From positions 1 through 45,869 of the forward strand of contig JAQWMI010000001.1 of the NCBI GenBank assembly GCA_029246865.1: DNA of 45,869 nt, read 5' to 3'. The notes beneath the pieces were generated by a model, which was given only the letters and a program-made list of their open reading frames with translations, searched no databases and was not told the origin of the DNA. Positions 8,811 to 16,289 of the stretch are shown here, one piece after another. The DNA is from Alphaproteobacteria bacterium. Its GTDB lineage: Bacteria > Pseudomonadota > Alphaproteobacteria > HIMB59. The position numbers and the translations under genes were made by a program. Within the stretch, counting starts at the first letter, position 1, and each line of letters opens with the position of its first letter.

Positions 8811-9652
8811 TTAATAGCTTGTAAATACTGCTTACGAAGTAATAGTGAAATTACTCCAGGTAAACCTTTTCCAATTTTGATTTTATCGACTTTTATTATT
8901 GGCATTATAAAGTTTGTTGCATTGGTCATAAATACCTCATTAGCCTTAAAGAGTAATTCTTTTTTAAAAATTTTTTCTTCAAAAATCAAATCATTTTTTT
9001 TAATTATTGAAATTAGTTTTTTTCTAGTAACGCCATTCAATATTTTATTAGTTAAGGGGTGAGTGATACATTTATTTCCTTTAATAATCCAAATGCTAGA
9101 TGAATTTCCTTCTGTGACATTGCTATTTTGGTCAATAAGTATTGCCTCATGGCATTTCATATCTTTTGCTTTATTAACAGCCATAACATTGCCTAAAAGA
9201 GAAATACTTTTAATATCTGCTCTTAGCCATCTAATATCTGGATATGTTATAACTGGAACACCCTTATTAGATAATTGGTCATTTGCTTTTAAATCTTTTT
9301 GAATGGAATAGATAATTATATTTGGTTTTAAGTTATTGGCATATTTATGATCTCTTGGGTTTTGATTTCCTCGTGTAACTTGTATGTAAATTATTCCAGT
9401 TTTTAAATTATCCATTGATTGAATTTTATTTGATATTTTTAGTATCTCTTCAATCGATAGATTAATTTTAATATCAATTTCTTTTAGAGATTTTTTTAAC
9501 CTTTTGAGATGTAAGTCTATGTCTATTAAAGTTCCATCATAGCTAGCTATTACTTCATACACACCGTCTGAAAATTGAAAGCCTCTGTCAGTAACACTAA
9601 TTTTGGCTTTAGATAAAGGTAAGTATTTTCCATTGAGATAACAGGTTGCCAT
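8807..9652 (-). CDS. dat: D-amino-acid aminotransferase (class IV, PLP-dependent)
   Basis: The 281-residue protein is a class IV aminotransferase closest in pattern to D-alanine/D-amino-acid transaminases. The N-terminal VTDRGFQFSDGVYEVI is typical, and the PLP lysine is Lys148 in DIKSISLLGNVMA, followed by EAILIDQNSNVTEGNSSSIWI. It interconverts D-amino acids and 2-oxo acids, for instance making D-glutamate or using D-alanine. It is the first gene of the minus-strand dat-msrA-J-typA-yqaA run. Its 5' end abuts the divergent M48 protease gene, so the two promoters must lie inside or against each other's 5' ends. Branched-chain aminotransferase activity cannot be excluded. Confidence 0.88.
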   Translation of the reverse strand: MATCYLNGKYLPLSKAKISVTDRGFQFSDGVYEVIASYDGTLIDIDLHLKRLKKSLKEIDIKINLSIEEILKISNKIQSMDNLKTGIIYIQVTRGNQNPRDHKYANNLKPNIIIYSIQKDLKANDQLSNKGVPVITYPDIRWLRADIKSISLLGNVMAVNKAKDMKCHEAILIDQNSNVTEGNSSSIWIIKGNKCITHPLTNKILNGVTRKKLISIIKKNDLIFEEKIFKKELLFKANEVFMTNATNFIMPIIKVDKIKIGKGLPGVISLLLRKQYLQAIK

Positions 9653-9675
9653 AATTGATTTGTTTGGAATATACT
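9646..9675 (+). promoter_or_regulatory. Candidate promoter giving a leaderless M48 transcript
   Basis: TTGCCA at 9646-9651 and TATACT at 9670-9675 each differ from the sigma-70 consensus at one base and are separated by 18 bases. The expected start of transcription, about 7 bases after the -10, falls on the GTG start codon at 9682. This was read by eye in AT-rich DNA. Confidence 0.45.
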
Positions 9676-9681
9676 ACAATT

Positions 9682-10482
9682 GTGAATCAAAATAGAAGAG
9701 CTTTTTTAAAAACATTAGGATGCACTTGTTGTGTTCCATTTCTCTTACCTTCCTGTACACAAGTAGCCATAACTGAAAGAAATCAATTATCGATATATCC
9801 AGAATCTGTTATTAACCAAAATGCTCATAATGCTTACCAAAATATAAAAAAAGAATCTAAACTCAGTATAAATAAGTTACATAATCGTCAATTAAACACA
9901 GTTGGTACGAGAATCACTAAAGCAGTACAAATATATTTTGAAAATATTGGTAAAAAAGAATCTTTAGATAACTTTGACTGGGAATTTATATTAATTGAGG
10001 ATGATAGCCTTAATGCTTGGTGCATGCCTGGTGGTAAAATTGCGTTTTATACAGGAATATTGGATATAACTAAAAACGAGGACGGAATGGCCGCTGTAAT
10101 GGGTCATGAAATAGCTCACGCTGTTGCGAAACATTCAGTTGAAAGAGCGAGTCAAGCCGTATTATTCAACATTGGCTCTACTATATTAGATAGTGTCTTA
10201 GATGGTGCTCTCAGTGCTTCTAGGGTTGATGATTATGTAGTTCAACTAGGTATTAATCTTCCTTTTGGAAGACTTCAAGAATCAGAGGCTGATTATCTAG
10301 GGCTTATCTTCATGACGTTAGCTGGATATGATAATACAGCATCTATCGGGGTGTGGGAAAGAATGCAAGAAGCAAGTAAAAGCAGAACTCCACCAGAATT
10401 CCTGTCAACACACCCTACTCCTGGCAATAGAATTAAAAAATTACAACAATGGATACCGGAAATAAATGCAAAATATACTTAA
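9682..10482 (+). CDS. M48-family metalloprotease, probable lipoprotein
   Basis: The protein has the zinc-protease motif GHEIAHAVAKH, with the third ligand in ESEADYLG, and the STHPTPGNRI segment typical of Oma1/BepA-like M48 enzymes. These act on misfolded or membrane proteins in the periplasm. The ORF track starts at a TTG (9655), but I prefer the GTG at 9682. It gives MNQNRRAFLKTLGCTCCVPFLLPSC, which combines a twin-arginine-like n-region, a hydrophobic core and a lipobox-like LLPSC. From that start the protein is 266 residues. No ribosome-binding site is visible ahead of either codon. The gene is divergent from dat. Confidence 0.87.
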   Translation: MNQNRRAFLKTLGCTCCVPFLLPSCTQVAITERNQLSIYPESVINQNAHNAYQNIKKESKLSINKLHNRQLNTVGTRITKAVQIYFENIGKKESLDNFDWEFILIEDDSLNAWCMPGGKIAFYTGILDITKNEDGMAAVMGHEIAHAVAKHSVERASQAVLFNIGSTILDSVLDGALSASRVDDYVVQLGINLPFGRLQESEADYLGLIFMTLAGYDNTASIGVWERMQEASKSRTPPEFLSTHPTPGNRIKKLQQWIPEINAKYT

Positions 10483-10526
10483 TCCCAGTTTCATTTTAAA
10501 ATTTATTCTATAAGTTAATCTCATAA

Positions 10527-10748
10527 ATGCCCGTTAAGAAAAAAAAAATATCCAAAAAGGCCTCTCTCAAACCAAAAAAAACTTCAGACCAAAATATCAA
10601 GATTGCTCATTTGGAAAAAAAAATAGACAAACTGTACTCTAGGTTAGACGATCACATAAATAAGATTGATGGTGTTTACGCTAGATTAGAGTCAAATTTT
10701 TCTGGAATTGAAAAATTACTTTCTTTTTTTAGATTAAATAAGCGCTAG
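10527..10748 (+). CDS. Small lysine-rich coiled-coil protein, unknown function
   Basis: The 73-residue ORF encodes a very basic N-terminus (MPVKKKKISKKASLKPKK) followed by a heptad-like segment (IAHLEKKIDKLYSRLDDHINKI, then VYARLESNFSGIEKLL). I do not recognise a family. The basic tail could contact nucleic acid or lipid and the helix could oligomerise, but this is inference. It lies 44 bases after the M48 gene on the same strand. Its stop overlaps the stop of the convergent TRAP-receptor gene by 4 bases. Confidence 0.55.
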   Translation: MPVKKKKISKKASLKPKKTSDQNIKIAHLEKKIDKLYSRLDDHINKIDGVYARLESNFSGIEKLLSFFRLNKR

Positions 10749-11833
10749 ATTTTTCTTGAATTCAAGTAATTAGAAATATCAAAATCACTAAACGATTTCC
10801 TTTTATCGAGAAAAGTAAAATAACTATTCCTGACTCTGGTAGAAATGTCATCTACTGCGTAATTATCGATAACAGACTTAACATTTTTGTTAGCTTCTAC
10901 AATTATCTCTTCAGGAACTTTTTTAAAAATAACACCAAGAGATTTGAGTTTTTCGATAGCAAATACTTCTTTATTCATAAAATCAGATAACATTTCTTGA
11001 TTCTCTGCCTGACAGGCAGTTTGAATAATCGATTGGTGTTGAGAGGACAGAGAATTCCATTTATCAAGATTAAAACCGAGTGATATTGATACTGTTGGTT
11101 TTTTAAAATCAGGATAGTAACAATATTTAGCTACCTTATAAAAACCAAATGCTAAATCCATGACAGGATTAGACCAGTCTGCAGCATCTATAGCTCCACT
11201 AGTTAGAGAAGGTAATATTTCTCCACCAGGTAGGCTTACTGGAGTTGCACCTAAAGTTTTTAAAAGTTCACCACCAAACCCAGGACTTCTTATTTTAATC
11301 TTAGAAAAATCTTCTAAATTTTTAAATTCATCTTTAAACCATCCAAATAATGTTGTTCCAGTGTTGCCTACAAGAAAATGTTTCATATTAAATTTTTTGC
11401 CAAGCTCATTCCACAATTGTTGCCCTTCATTAGCATATATCCATGAGCTAAATTCATCGGCGGTCATACCAAATGGGACTGATGCAAAAAAGGGATAAGC
11501 TTTGTTTTTTCCAGTCCAATAGAAATCTGCAGAGTGGTACATGTCAGCAGTACCTGATGATGTAGCGTCAAAAACACCAAATGGTGGGACTAACTCTCCC
11601 GCAGAATAAACATTAATATTAATTTCATTATTTGAAAGTGATTGAATTCTATTAGCTAATCTATTGGCTCCAAGACCAATACCAGGAAAATTCGAAGGCC
11701 AAGAAGTAACAAGACTCAATTCCACTTTAGTCTTAGCACTTAATACGGCTGGATGAGAAATTAGAGCTGATGCCGCAACAGGAATAGCAGCTTTTTTTAA
11801 AAACTTTCTTCTATTTAATTTAAATGTTTTCAT
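10745..11833 (-). CDS. TRAP transporter solute-binding protein (DctP family), Tat-exported
   Basis: The 362-residue protein is a DctP-type TRAP receptor. A twin-arginine signal is plain (LNRRKFLKKAAIPVAASALI, then a cleavage region near VLSA). The conserved ligand-binding segments are present: KIRSPGFGGELLKTLGATPVSLPGGEILPSLTSGAIDAADWSNP, containing the arginine that binds a carboxylate in this family, and AKYCYYPDFKKPT. It is closest in pattern to receptors for 2-oxo acids (TakP-like). No TRAP membrane subunits lie in the window, so it must pair with a permease encoded elsewhere. Confidence 0.9.
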   Translation of the reverse strand: MKTFKLNRRKFLKKAAIPVAASALISHPAVLSAKTKVELSLVTSWPSNFPGIGLGANRLANRIQSLSNNEININVYSAGELVPPFGVFDATSSGTADMYHSADFYWTGKNKAYPFFASVPFGMTADEFSSWIYANEGQQLWNELGKKFNMKHFLVGNTGTTLFGWFKDEFKNLEDFSKIKIRSPGFGGELLKTLGATPVSLPGGEILPSLTSGAIDAADWSNPVMDLAFGFYKVAKYCYYPDFKKPTVSISLGFNLDKWNSLSSQHQSIIQTACQAENQEMLSDFMNKEVFAIEKLKSLGVIFKKVPEEIIVEANKNVKSVIDNYAVDDISTRVRNSYFTFLDKRKSFSDFDISNYLNSRKI

Positions 11834-11921
11834 AAATTTTTATATTCTTTAAAAAACTAACTGAATTATCTTTAAAACTAAAGATACAAGAGCTTATTAA
11901 AAATAAACATATTAGTAGTAT

Positions 11922-11950
11922 TTGAATATTTAAAGCCATATGTATATATA
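11922..11950 (+). promoter_or_regulatory. Candidate promoter for the ProX-type gene
   Basis: TTGAAT at 11922-11927 and TATATA at 11945-11950 are 17 bases apart, which predicts a start near 11957 and a leader of about 9 bases. The surrounding 132-base gap is extremely AT-rich, so chance matches are likely. Confidence 0.3.
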
Positions 11951-11965
11951 CTATATTATATTAAT

Positions 11966-12484
11966 ATGACTGATAGTATTAAGCAATTATTTGACAAATT
12001 ATCACACTTAAACATTGATTATAAGCTATTTGAGCATGAGGCTTTTTATACTGTAGATGAGTCTAGCAAACTTAAATCTGATCTTGATTTAAAAGGAGCT
12101 CACACTAAAAATCTTTTTCTTAGAGATAAAAAAAGAAAAATATTTTTACTATCATGTATGGATAATGCTGATGTTGATTTAAAAATTTTAAAAAATATTA
12201 TTCCCGCCCAAGGTAATCTTTCATTTGGTAATCCTGAACTTCTAAATGACAAACTGGGCGTTAAGCCCGGATCAGTAAGTCCTTATGCATTAATAAATAA
12301 TCATGAAAAAGATGTTAATTTTTATATAGATAAAAATATTTTAAATGAAAATTTGTGTAATTTTCATCCATTGATTAATACTAAAACAATTCAATTAGAA
12401 ACGTCAGATTTTATAAAATTTATACAAGAGATTCATAGTCTTCATGTAATTGATTTTGATAGTTATGAATTAATTAATCTCTAA
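11966..12484 (+). CDS. YbaK/ProX-type aminoacyl-tRNA editing protein
   Basis: The 172-residue protein matches the YbaK/ProRS-associated deacylase family, and more closely the stand-alone ProXp-ala/PrdX group. Segments include LKGAHTKNLFLRDKKRKIFLL, the LSFGNPELLNDKLGVKPGSVSPYAL stretch that carries the glycine-rich substrate pocket, and DKNILNENLCNFHPLINTKTI. Such proteins hydrolyse mischarged tRNA, typically Ala-tRNA(Pro), in the cytoplasm. It converges on yajQ, with an 11-base overlap of the 3' ends. Confidence 0.88.
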   Translation: MTDSIKQLFDKLSHLNIDYKLFEHEAFYTVDESSKLKSDLDLKGAHTKNLFLRDKKRKIFLLSCMDNADVDLKILKNIIPAQGNLSFGNPELLNDKLGVKPGSVSPYALINNHEKDVNFYIDKNILNENLCNFHPLINTKTIQLETSDFIKFIQEIHSLHVIDFDSYELINL

Positions 12485-12959
12485 AATTTATATATTGTAG
12501 AGGTAATTTAATATCTGCAGATTTGAGTACATCAATCATATTCTGTAAATCATCAATTTTTTTTCCAGTAATTCTAACTTCATCACCTTGTATAGATGAT
12601 TGTAATTTAAGCTTTGAAGATTTAACAAGATTTGTAACCAATTTCGCATCCTCTTTAGAGATACCATTTAGTATTTCTATATGCTGTCTGATCCTATTGC
12701 CTGATGATGTTTCAGTATCTTTAATATGAATAAATTTAGGATCAATTTTACGACGTACAATATTATTTTTTAGTATATCATTGAACTGACTTAACTTAGT
12801 CATATCAGCCGTATCCATTGTTATAAGAAATTCTTTTCGCTCTATAGTTGAATTTGAATTTTTAAAATCAAATCTATTATCAACTTCTCTTTTTGTATTA
12901 TTAATGGCATTATCAATTTCTTGTAAATCGGGTTTTGAAACTACATCGAAAGAAGGCAT
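12474..12959 (-). CDS. YajQ-family nucleotide-binding protein
   Basis: The protein matches the YajQ (UPF0234) family: MPSFDVVSKPDLQEIDNAINNTKREVDNRFDF at the N-terminus, and AKLVTNLVKSSKLKLQSSIQGDEVRITGKKIDDLQ with QYINFRD at the C-terminus. Relatives bind cyclic di-GMP or RNA, and the cellular role is not settled. I move the start from 12977 to the ATG at 12959 because MPSFDVVSK is the standard beginning of this family, giving 161 residues. Its start codon lies only 4 bases from the start of the divergent EamA gene. Confidence 0.93.
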   Translation of the reverse strand: MPSFDVVSKPDLQEIDNAINNTKREVDNRFDFKNSNSTIERKEFLITMDTADMTKLSQFNDILKNNIVRRKIDPKFIHIKDTETSSGNRIRQHIEILNGISKEDAKLVTNLVKSSKLKLQSSIQGDEVRITGKKIDDLQNMIDVLKSADIKLPLQYINFRD

Positions 12960-12963
12960 ATCA

Positions 12964-13839
12964 ATGAATAATACCATTTTTCTCTTTTTAGCAACACTTT
13001 TTTGTTGGTCCCCTACTTGGTATATAATTAAATTTCAACTGGGAGTTGTAGATCCTTTGGTTTCTGTTTTCTATCGCTTTTTCCTTGCTGCAATTATTTT
13101 AATTATTTTTTGTTATTCTAAAAATATACAATTTAAATTTTCTCTAAAAAATCATTTTTATATATGTTTATTAGGAATTTTACTCTTCAATATCAATTAT
13201 GTTCTTTTTTATATTTCCACCCAATATCTCATTAGTGGTTTAGTTTGTTTGTGTTTTTCTGCGCTTCTAATTATGAATATTTTTAATTATTTTATTTTCT
13301 ATAAAGAAAAACCCTCACTTATGACCGTGCTTGGAAGTTCTTTTGGATTAATTGGTTTAGTTATTATATTTAATAAAGAAATATTTAATTTTGATTATAA
13401 AACTGGAACATCCTTTGGTATATTGGTGGGATTAATAGCAACATATATTGCTTCCCTTGGCAATATTGTTTCTATCAAAAACTCTAGAGACAAACTTAAT
13501 GTAATATCAGTCAATGCATTAGCCATGCTTTATGGCTCAATTTCTTTATTTGTTTTCCTATTCATTACAAAATCAAACTTTAATTTTGAAATTACGACTT
13601 CGTATATCAGTTCTTTGCTTTATCTATCTATTTTCGGAAGTGTTTTAGGTTTTAGTTTTTATTTAACACTGATTAGAAATATTGGACCAAATAATGGCTC
13701 CTACATTTCTGTTATTATGCCATTAATGGCTTTAATAATTTCTACTTATTTTGAAAATCTAGAATGGACATATACTCTAATATTTGGAGGTCTTTTAATT
13801 TTAATTGGCAATTTTTTTATTATAAAAAGTTCTAATTAA
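12964..13839 (+). CDS. EamA/DMT-superfamily exporter
   Basis: The protein has about ten hydrophobic helices in two EamA repeats. N-terminal LFLATLFCWSPTWYIIKFQLGVVDPLVSVFYRF matches the start of the first repeat, and SIFGSVLGFSFYLTLIRNIGPNNGSYISVIMPLMALIIS is the typical end of the second. Family members export amino acids or other metabolites; the substrate here is unknown. I prefer the ATG at 12964 over the track's 12904, because the extra 20 residues lie inside yajQ and are not membrane-like. The product is then 291 residues. Its 3' end overlaps the convergent oxidoreductase gene by 4 bases. Confidence 0.87.
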   Translation: MNNTIFLFLATLFCWSPTWYIIKFQLGVVDPLVSVFYRFFLAAIILIIFCYSKNIQFKFSLKNHFYICLLGILLFNINYVLFYISTQYLISGLVCLCFSALLIMNIFNYFIFYKEKPSLMTVLGSSFGLIGLVIIFNKEIFNFDYKTGTSFGILVGLIATYIASLGNIVSIKNSRDKLNVISVNALAMLYGSISLFVFLFITKSNFNFEITTSYISSLLYLSIFGSVLGFSFYLTLIRNIGPNNGSYISVIMPLMALIISTYFENLEWTYTLIFGGLLILIGNFFIIKSSN

Positions 13840-14483
13840 AAATTTTGTAATGCATCCGACTCATAAATTATTTGTGAGTTACCATTTTTTGCAATAAATG
13901 CCATTGCTTTTGCAACTTGCTTTGAGTTAATAGGTTTAAACTTATTTAAAGGTCCTAGAAAAAGAAAAGACAAGAAGACAAATATTCTTTGACTCAAAAA
14001 CTCACCCAATCTAAATTTAGAACGTTTTCCTAAAAGTATTGAAGGTTTCACAATAGTTAATTGCTTAAAATTCAAACCTTTTAATTTTTCCTCAACTTCT
14101 CCCTTATTTTTTAAGTATGTATTATTTGTATTGGGATTTGATCCTAATGATGAAATGTATAGAAAACAATTAACATTATTTTTTTTCGCTATAGATGCTA
14201 TTTGAACCGGAATATCATATTCTATTCTTCTGTATTCACTTTTATTTGGTGATTGTGGCTTTGTTGTCCCAATACAAAAGAAACAGCGATCTCCTGAAAT
14301 ATTTTTTTTTAATGAACTGATATTAGTTAAATCGTTAACGATAACTTCAAGTTTTTTATGACTTACTGATAAGGGAGATCTTACTACAGCTTTGATTGTT
14401 GAGTATTCATCATCTTGAAGTAAAATATTTAGTAATTGGCTACCAATTAGACCTGTTGATCCAAAAATAATTGCAGTTTTCAA
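13836..14483 (-). CDS. NAD(P)-binding oxidoreductase, TIP30/atypical SDR type
   Basis: The 215-residue protein has a Rossmann nucleotide motif at the start (IIFGSTGLIGSQLL). The later segments CFFCIGTTKPQSPNKSEYRRIEYDIP, FLYISSLGSNPNTNNTYLKNKGEVEEKL and LTIVKPSILLGKR are those of the NAD(P)H-binding, HTATIP2/TIP30-like proteins. The YxxxK pair is represented by Y and K in NNTYLKNKGE. The substrate is unknown. It lies 6 bases downstream of the thioesterase gene on the same strand. Confidence 0.82.
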   Translation of the reverse strand: MKTAIIFGSTGLIGSQLLNILLQDDEYSTIKAVVRSPLSVSHKKLEVIVNDLTNISSLKKNISGDRCFFCIGTTKPQSPNKSEYRRIEYDIPVQIASIAKKNNVNCFLYISSLGSNPNTNNTYLKNKGEVEEKLKGLNFKQLTIVKPSILLGKRSKFRLGEFLSQRIFVFLSFLFLGPLNKFKPINSKQVAKAMAFIAKNGNSQIIYESDALQNF

Positions 14484-14489
14484 TAATTT

Positions 14490-14927
14490 TTACCATCCAC
14501 CATCATCATCTTTTAGTTTTTGTGAAATAGATTTAGGTAGTTTCTTATTCATAACCTTCCAAATACCATTACCAGAGGCAATAATTTGATTATTACAGAG
14601 AACTTCTGCTTTCATAAAACATAGAGAATTTGTTTTTTTCTCAACTATGGGCTTAATAATTAACTCATCTCCATTTGATGCCGCTTTAATGAAATGGGTA
14701 GTCATAGAAATTGTAACACAAGGGTTTTTTTCAAAAGCTAAATAGGAAGCATTACCCATCGTATTATCCAATAGTGACATTAGGAAACCACCATGTGCGT
14801 AATTAGCTGAATTTAAATGCTTATCTAAAACGGTTGTTTTAAATACAGGATTATTTCCATCCATTTGCATTAATAGATCTCCTAACAAGACGCTGTAATT
14901 AGAATTTGAAATTGACTTCCAAGACAT
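14490..14927 (-). CDS. PaaI-type hotdog-fold thioesterase
   Basis: The 145-residue protein has the PaaI/YbgC-like hotdog signature NYAHGGFLMSLLDNTMGNASYLA, followed by VTISMTTHFIKAASNGDELIIKPIVEKKTNSLCFMKAEV. These enzymes hydrolyse acyl-CoA thioesters in the cytoplasm; the preferred acyl group cannot be read from the sequence. It is divergent from gor with 36 bases between start codons and forms a two-gene unit with the oxidoreductase downstream. Confidence 0.88.
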   Translation of the reverse strand: MSWKSISNSNYSVLLGDLLMQMDGNNPVFKTTVLDKHLNSANYAHGGFLMSLLDNTMGNASYLAFEKNPCVTISMTTHFIKAASNGDELIIKPIVEKKTNSLCFMKAEVLCNNQIIASGNGIWKVMNKKLPKSISQKLKDDDGGW

Positions 14928-14963
14928 TTATGACTTTATAGACTAAAGAAATGAATTTTTAAA

Positions 14964-16289
14964 ATGATTTATGATTTAATTGTAATTGGTGCTGGTTCGG
15001 GCGGAGTTAGATCTGCAAGAATAGCTGCCACGCATGGGGCTAAGGTTGCAATAATAGAAGGGAGTAAGTTTGGGGGCACATGTGTGAATTTAGGCTGCGT
15101 ACCAAAAAAACTTTTTTATTACGTCTCTCAATTCAATAAAGATCTGGATAATTACGCCTCTTATGGATGGAATGTAAAAGAAAAGAAATTAAATTGGAAA
15201 AAATTTATTACTAAAAAAGATAATGAAATCAATCGATTAAATAGCATTTATAAGAACTTACTTCTTAAAAATAAAGTTACGATCATAAATGGATTTGCTA
15301 GTTTTATAGACAAAAATACCGTTAAAGTAGGAAATAAAAAATTTAAATCTAAGAAATTTATTATTGCTACTGGAAGCAAGCCTAGAGTTTTAAATAACTT
15401 TCAAAAATTTGTTCACTCCAGTGATGATATTTTTAAAATACCTACGTTACCCGAAAGAATGTCGATACTTGGAGGAGGATACATAGCTATTGAATTTGCA
15501 TGTATATTTTCAAATTTAGGTGTCAAAGTTGACCTTCTCTATAGAGGAAATAAAATATTAAAAGAATTTGATCAGGATTTAACTGAAAAACTTCAGGAAA
15601 ATATGAAAAACTCAAAAATTAAGATACACCTAAATGTAGAAATTAAAGAGATATCTAAGTCAGACAAAAAGAATCTTGTTATTAAAACAAATAATAAAAA
15701 AATTAAAACTAACTATATTTTGTCGGCTATTGGTAGAGAACCTAATGTTGATAAATTAAACCTTTCCGAAGCTAAAGTTCAAATTAATGATGATGGTTCT
15801 ATAAAAGCAAATAGAGATTTTCAAACAACAAATGAAAATATTTATGCTATAGGCGATGTTTTAAATTATTTAAATCTTACACCTATGGCTATAAGACAAG
15901 GGCATTATATCTCTGAAAAAATTTTTAATAAAAAAACTTTAGAATATGATTTTAAGAATGTTCCCACAGCAGTTTTTTCATCTCCTCAGCTAGCTAGTGT
16001 CGGACTAACATTGGATGCGGCAAGATTAAATAGAATGGAATGTTACGAATTAAAAACTGAATTTAAATCAATGAAAAAAAGCTTTAAAACGAATATTAAA
16101 GATACTTTTTATAAGCTTGTTGTTGAAAAAAAATCACAAAAAGTAATCGGAGCACATATTTTAAGCGATGATGCTGGAGAGCTGATTCAGTTATTAGCTA
16201 TTTTAATTGTTTCTGGCGCAACATTAGATGATTTTAAAAAAACTGTACCAGTCCACCCTACTTCAAGTGAAGAGTTTATTACAATATGA
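14964..16289 (+). CDS. gor: Glutathione-disulfide reductase
   Basis: The 441-residue FAD/NAD(P)H flavoprotein has the FAD motif VIGAGSGGVRSARIAA and the redox-active pair Cys40-Cys45 in GGTCVNLGCVPKK. It also has the NAD(P)-binding glycine motif LGGGYIAIEFA, the second FAD segment YAIGDV and the catalytic His431/Glu437 in VHPTSSEEF. The bacterial glutathione reductase pattern, rather than dihydrolipoamide or mercuric reductase, is supported by the C-terminus and the short length. It keeps cytoplasmic glutathione reduced. Its stop overlaps the start of the gamma-glutamyltransferase gene (ATGA), so both glutathione enzymes are probably made together. A weak candidate promoter (TTGACT at 14912, TATAGA at 14937) precedes it. 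Confidence 0.93.
   Translation: MIYDLIVIGAGSGGVRSARIAATHGAKVAIIEGSKFGGTCVNLGCVPKKLFYYVSQFNKDLDNYASYGWNVKEKKLNWKKFITKKDNEINRLNSIYKNLLLKNKVTIINGFASFIDKNTVKVGNKKFKSKKFIIATGSKPRVLNNFQKFVHSSDDIFKIPTLPERMSILGGGYIAIEFACIFSNLGVKVDLLYRGNKILKEFDQDLTEKLQENMKNSKIKIHLNVEIKEISKSDKKNLVIKTNNKKIKTNYILSAIGREPNVDKLNLSEAKVQINDDGSIKANRDFQTTNENIYAIGDVLNYLNLTPMAIRQGHYISEKIFNKKTLEYDFKNVPTAVFSSPQLASVGLTLDAARLNRMECYELKTEFKSMKKSFKTNIKDTFYKLVVEKKSQKVIGAHILSDDAGELIQLLAILIVSGATLDDFKKTVPVHPTSSEEFITI

Noticed and set aside
11160-11498. 112-residue plus-strand ORF within the TRAP receptor gene
   Set aside because: It is a shadow frame opposite conserved receptor motifs, with no ribosome site or recognisable domain.
12904-12963. 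Upstream start of the EamA gene
   Set aside because: The added 20 residues are antisense to yajQ and are not membrane-like; the ATG at 12964 gives the family's usual beginning.
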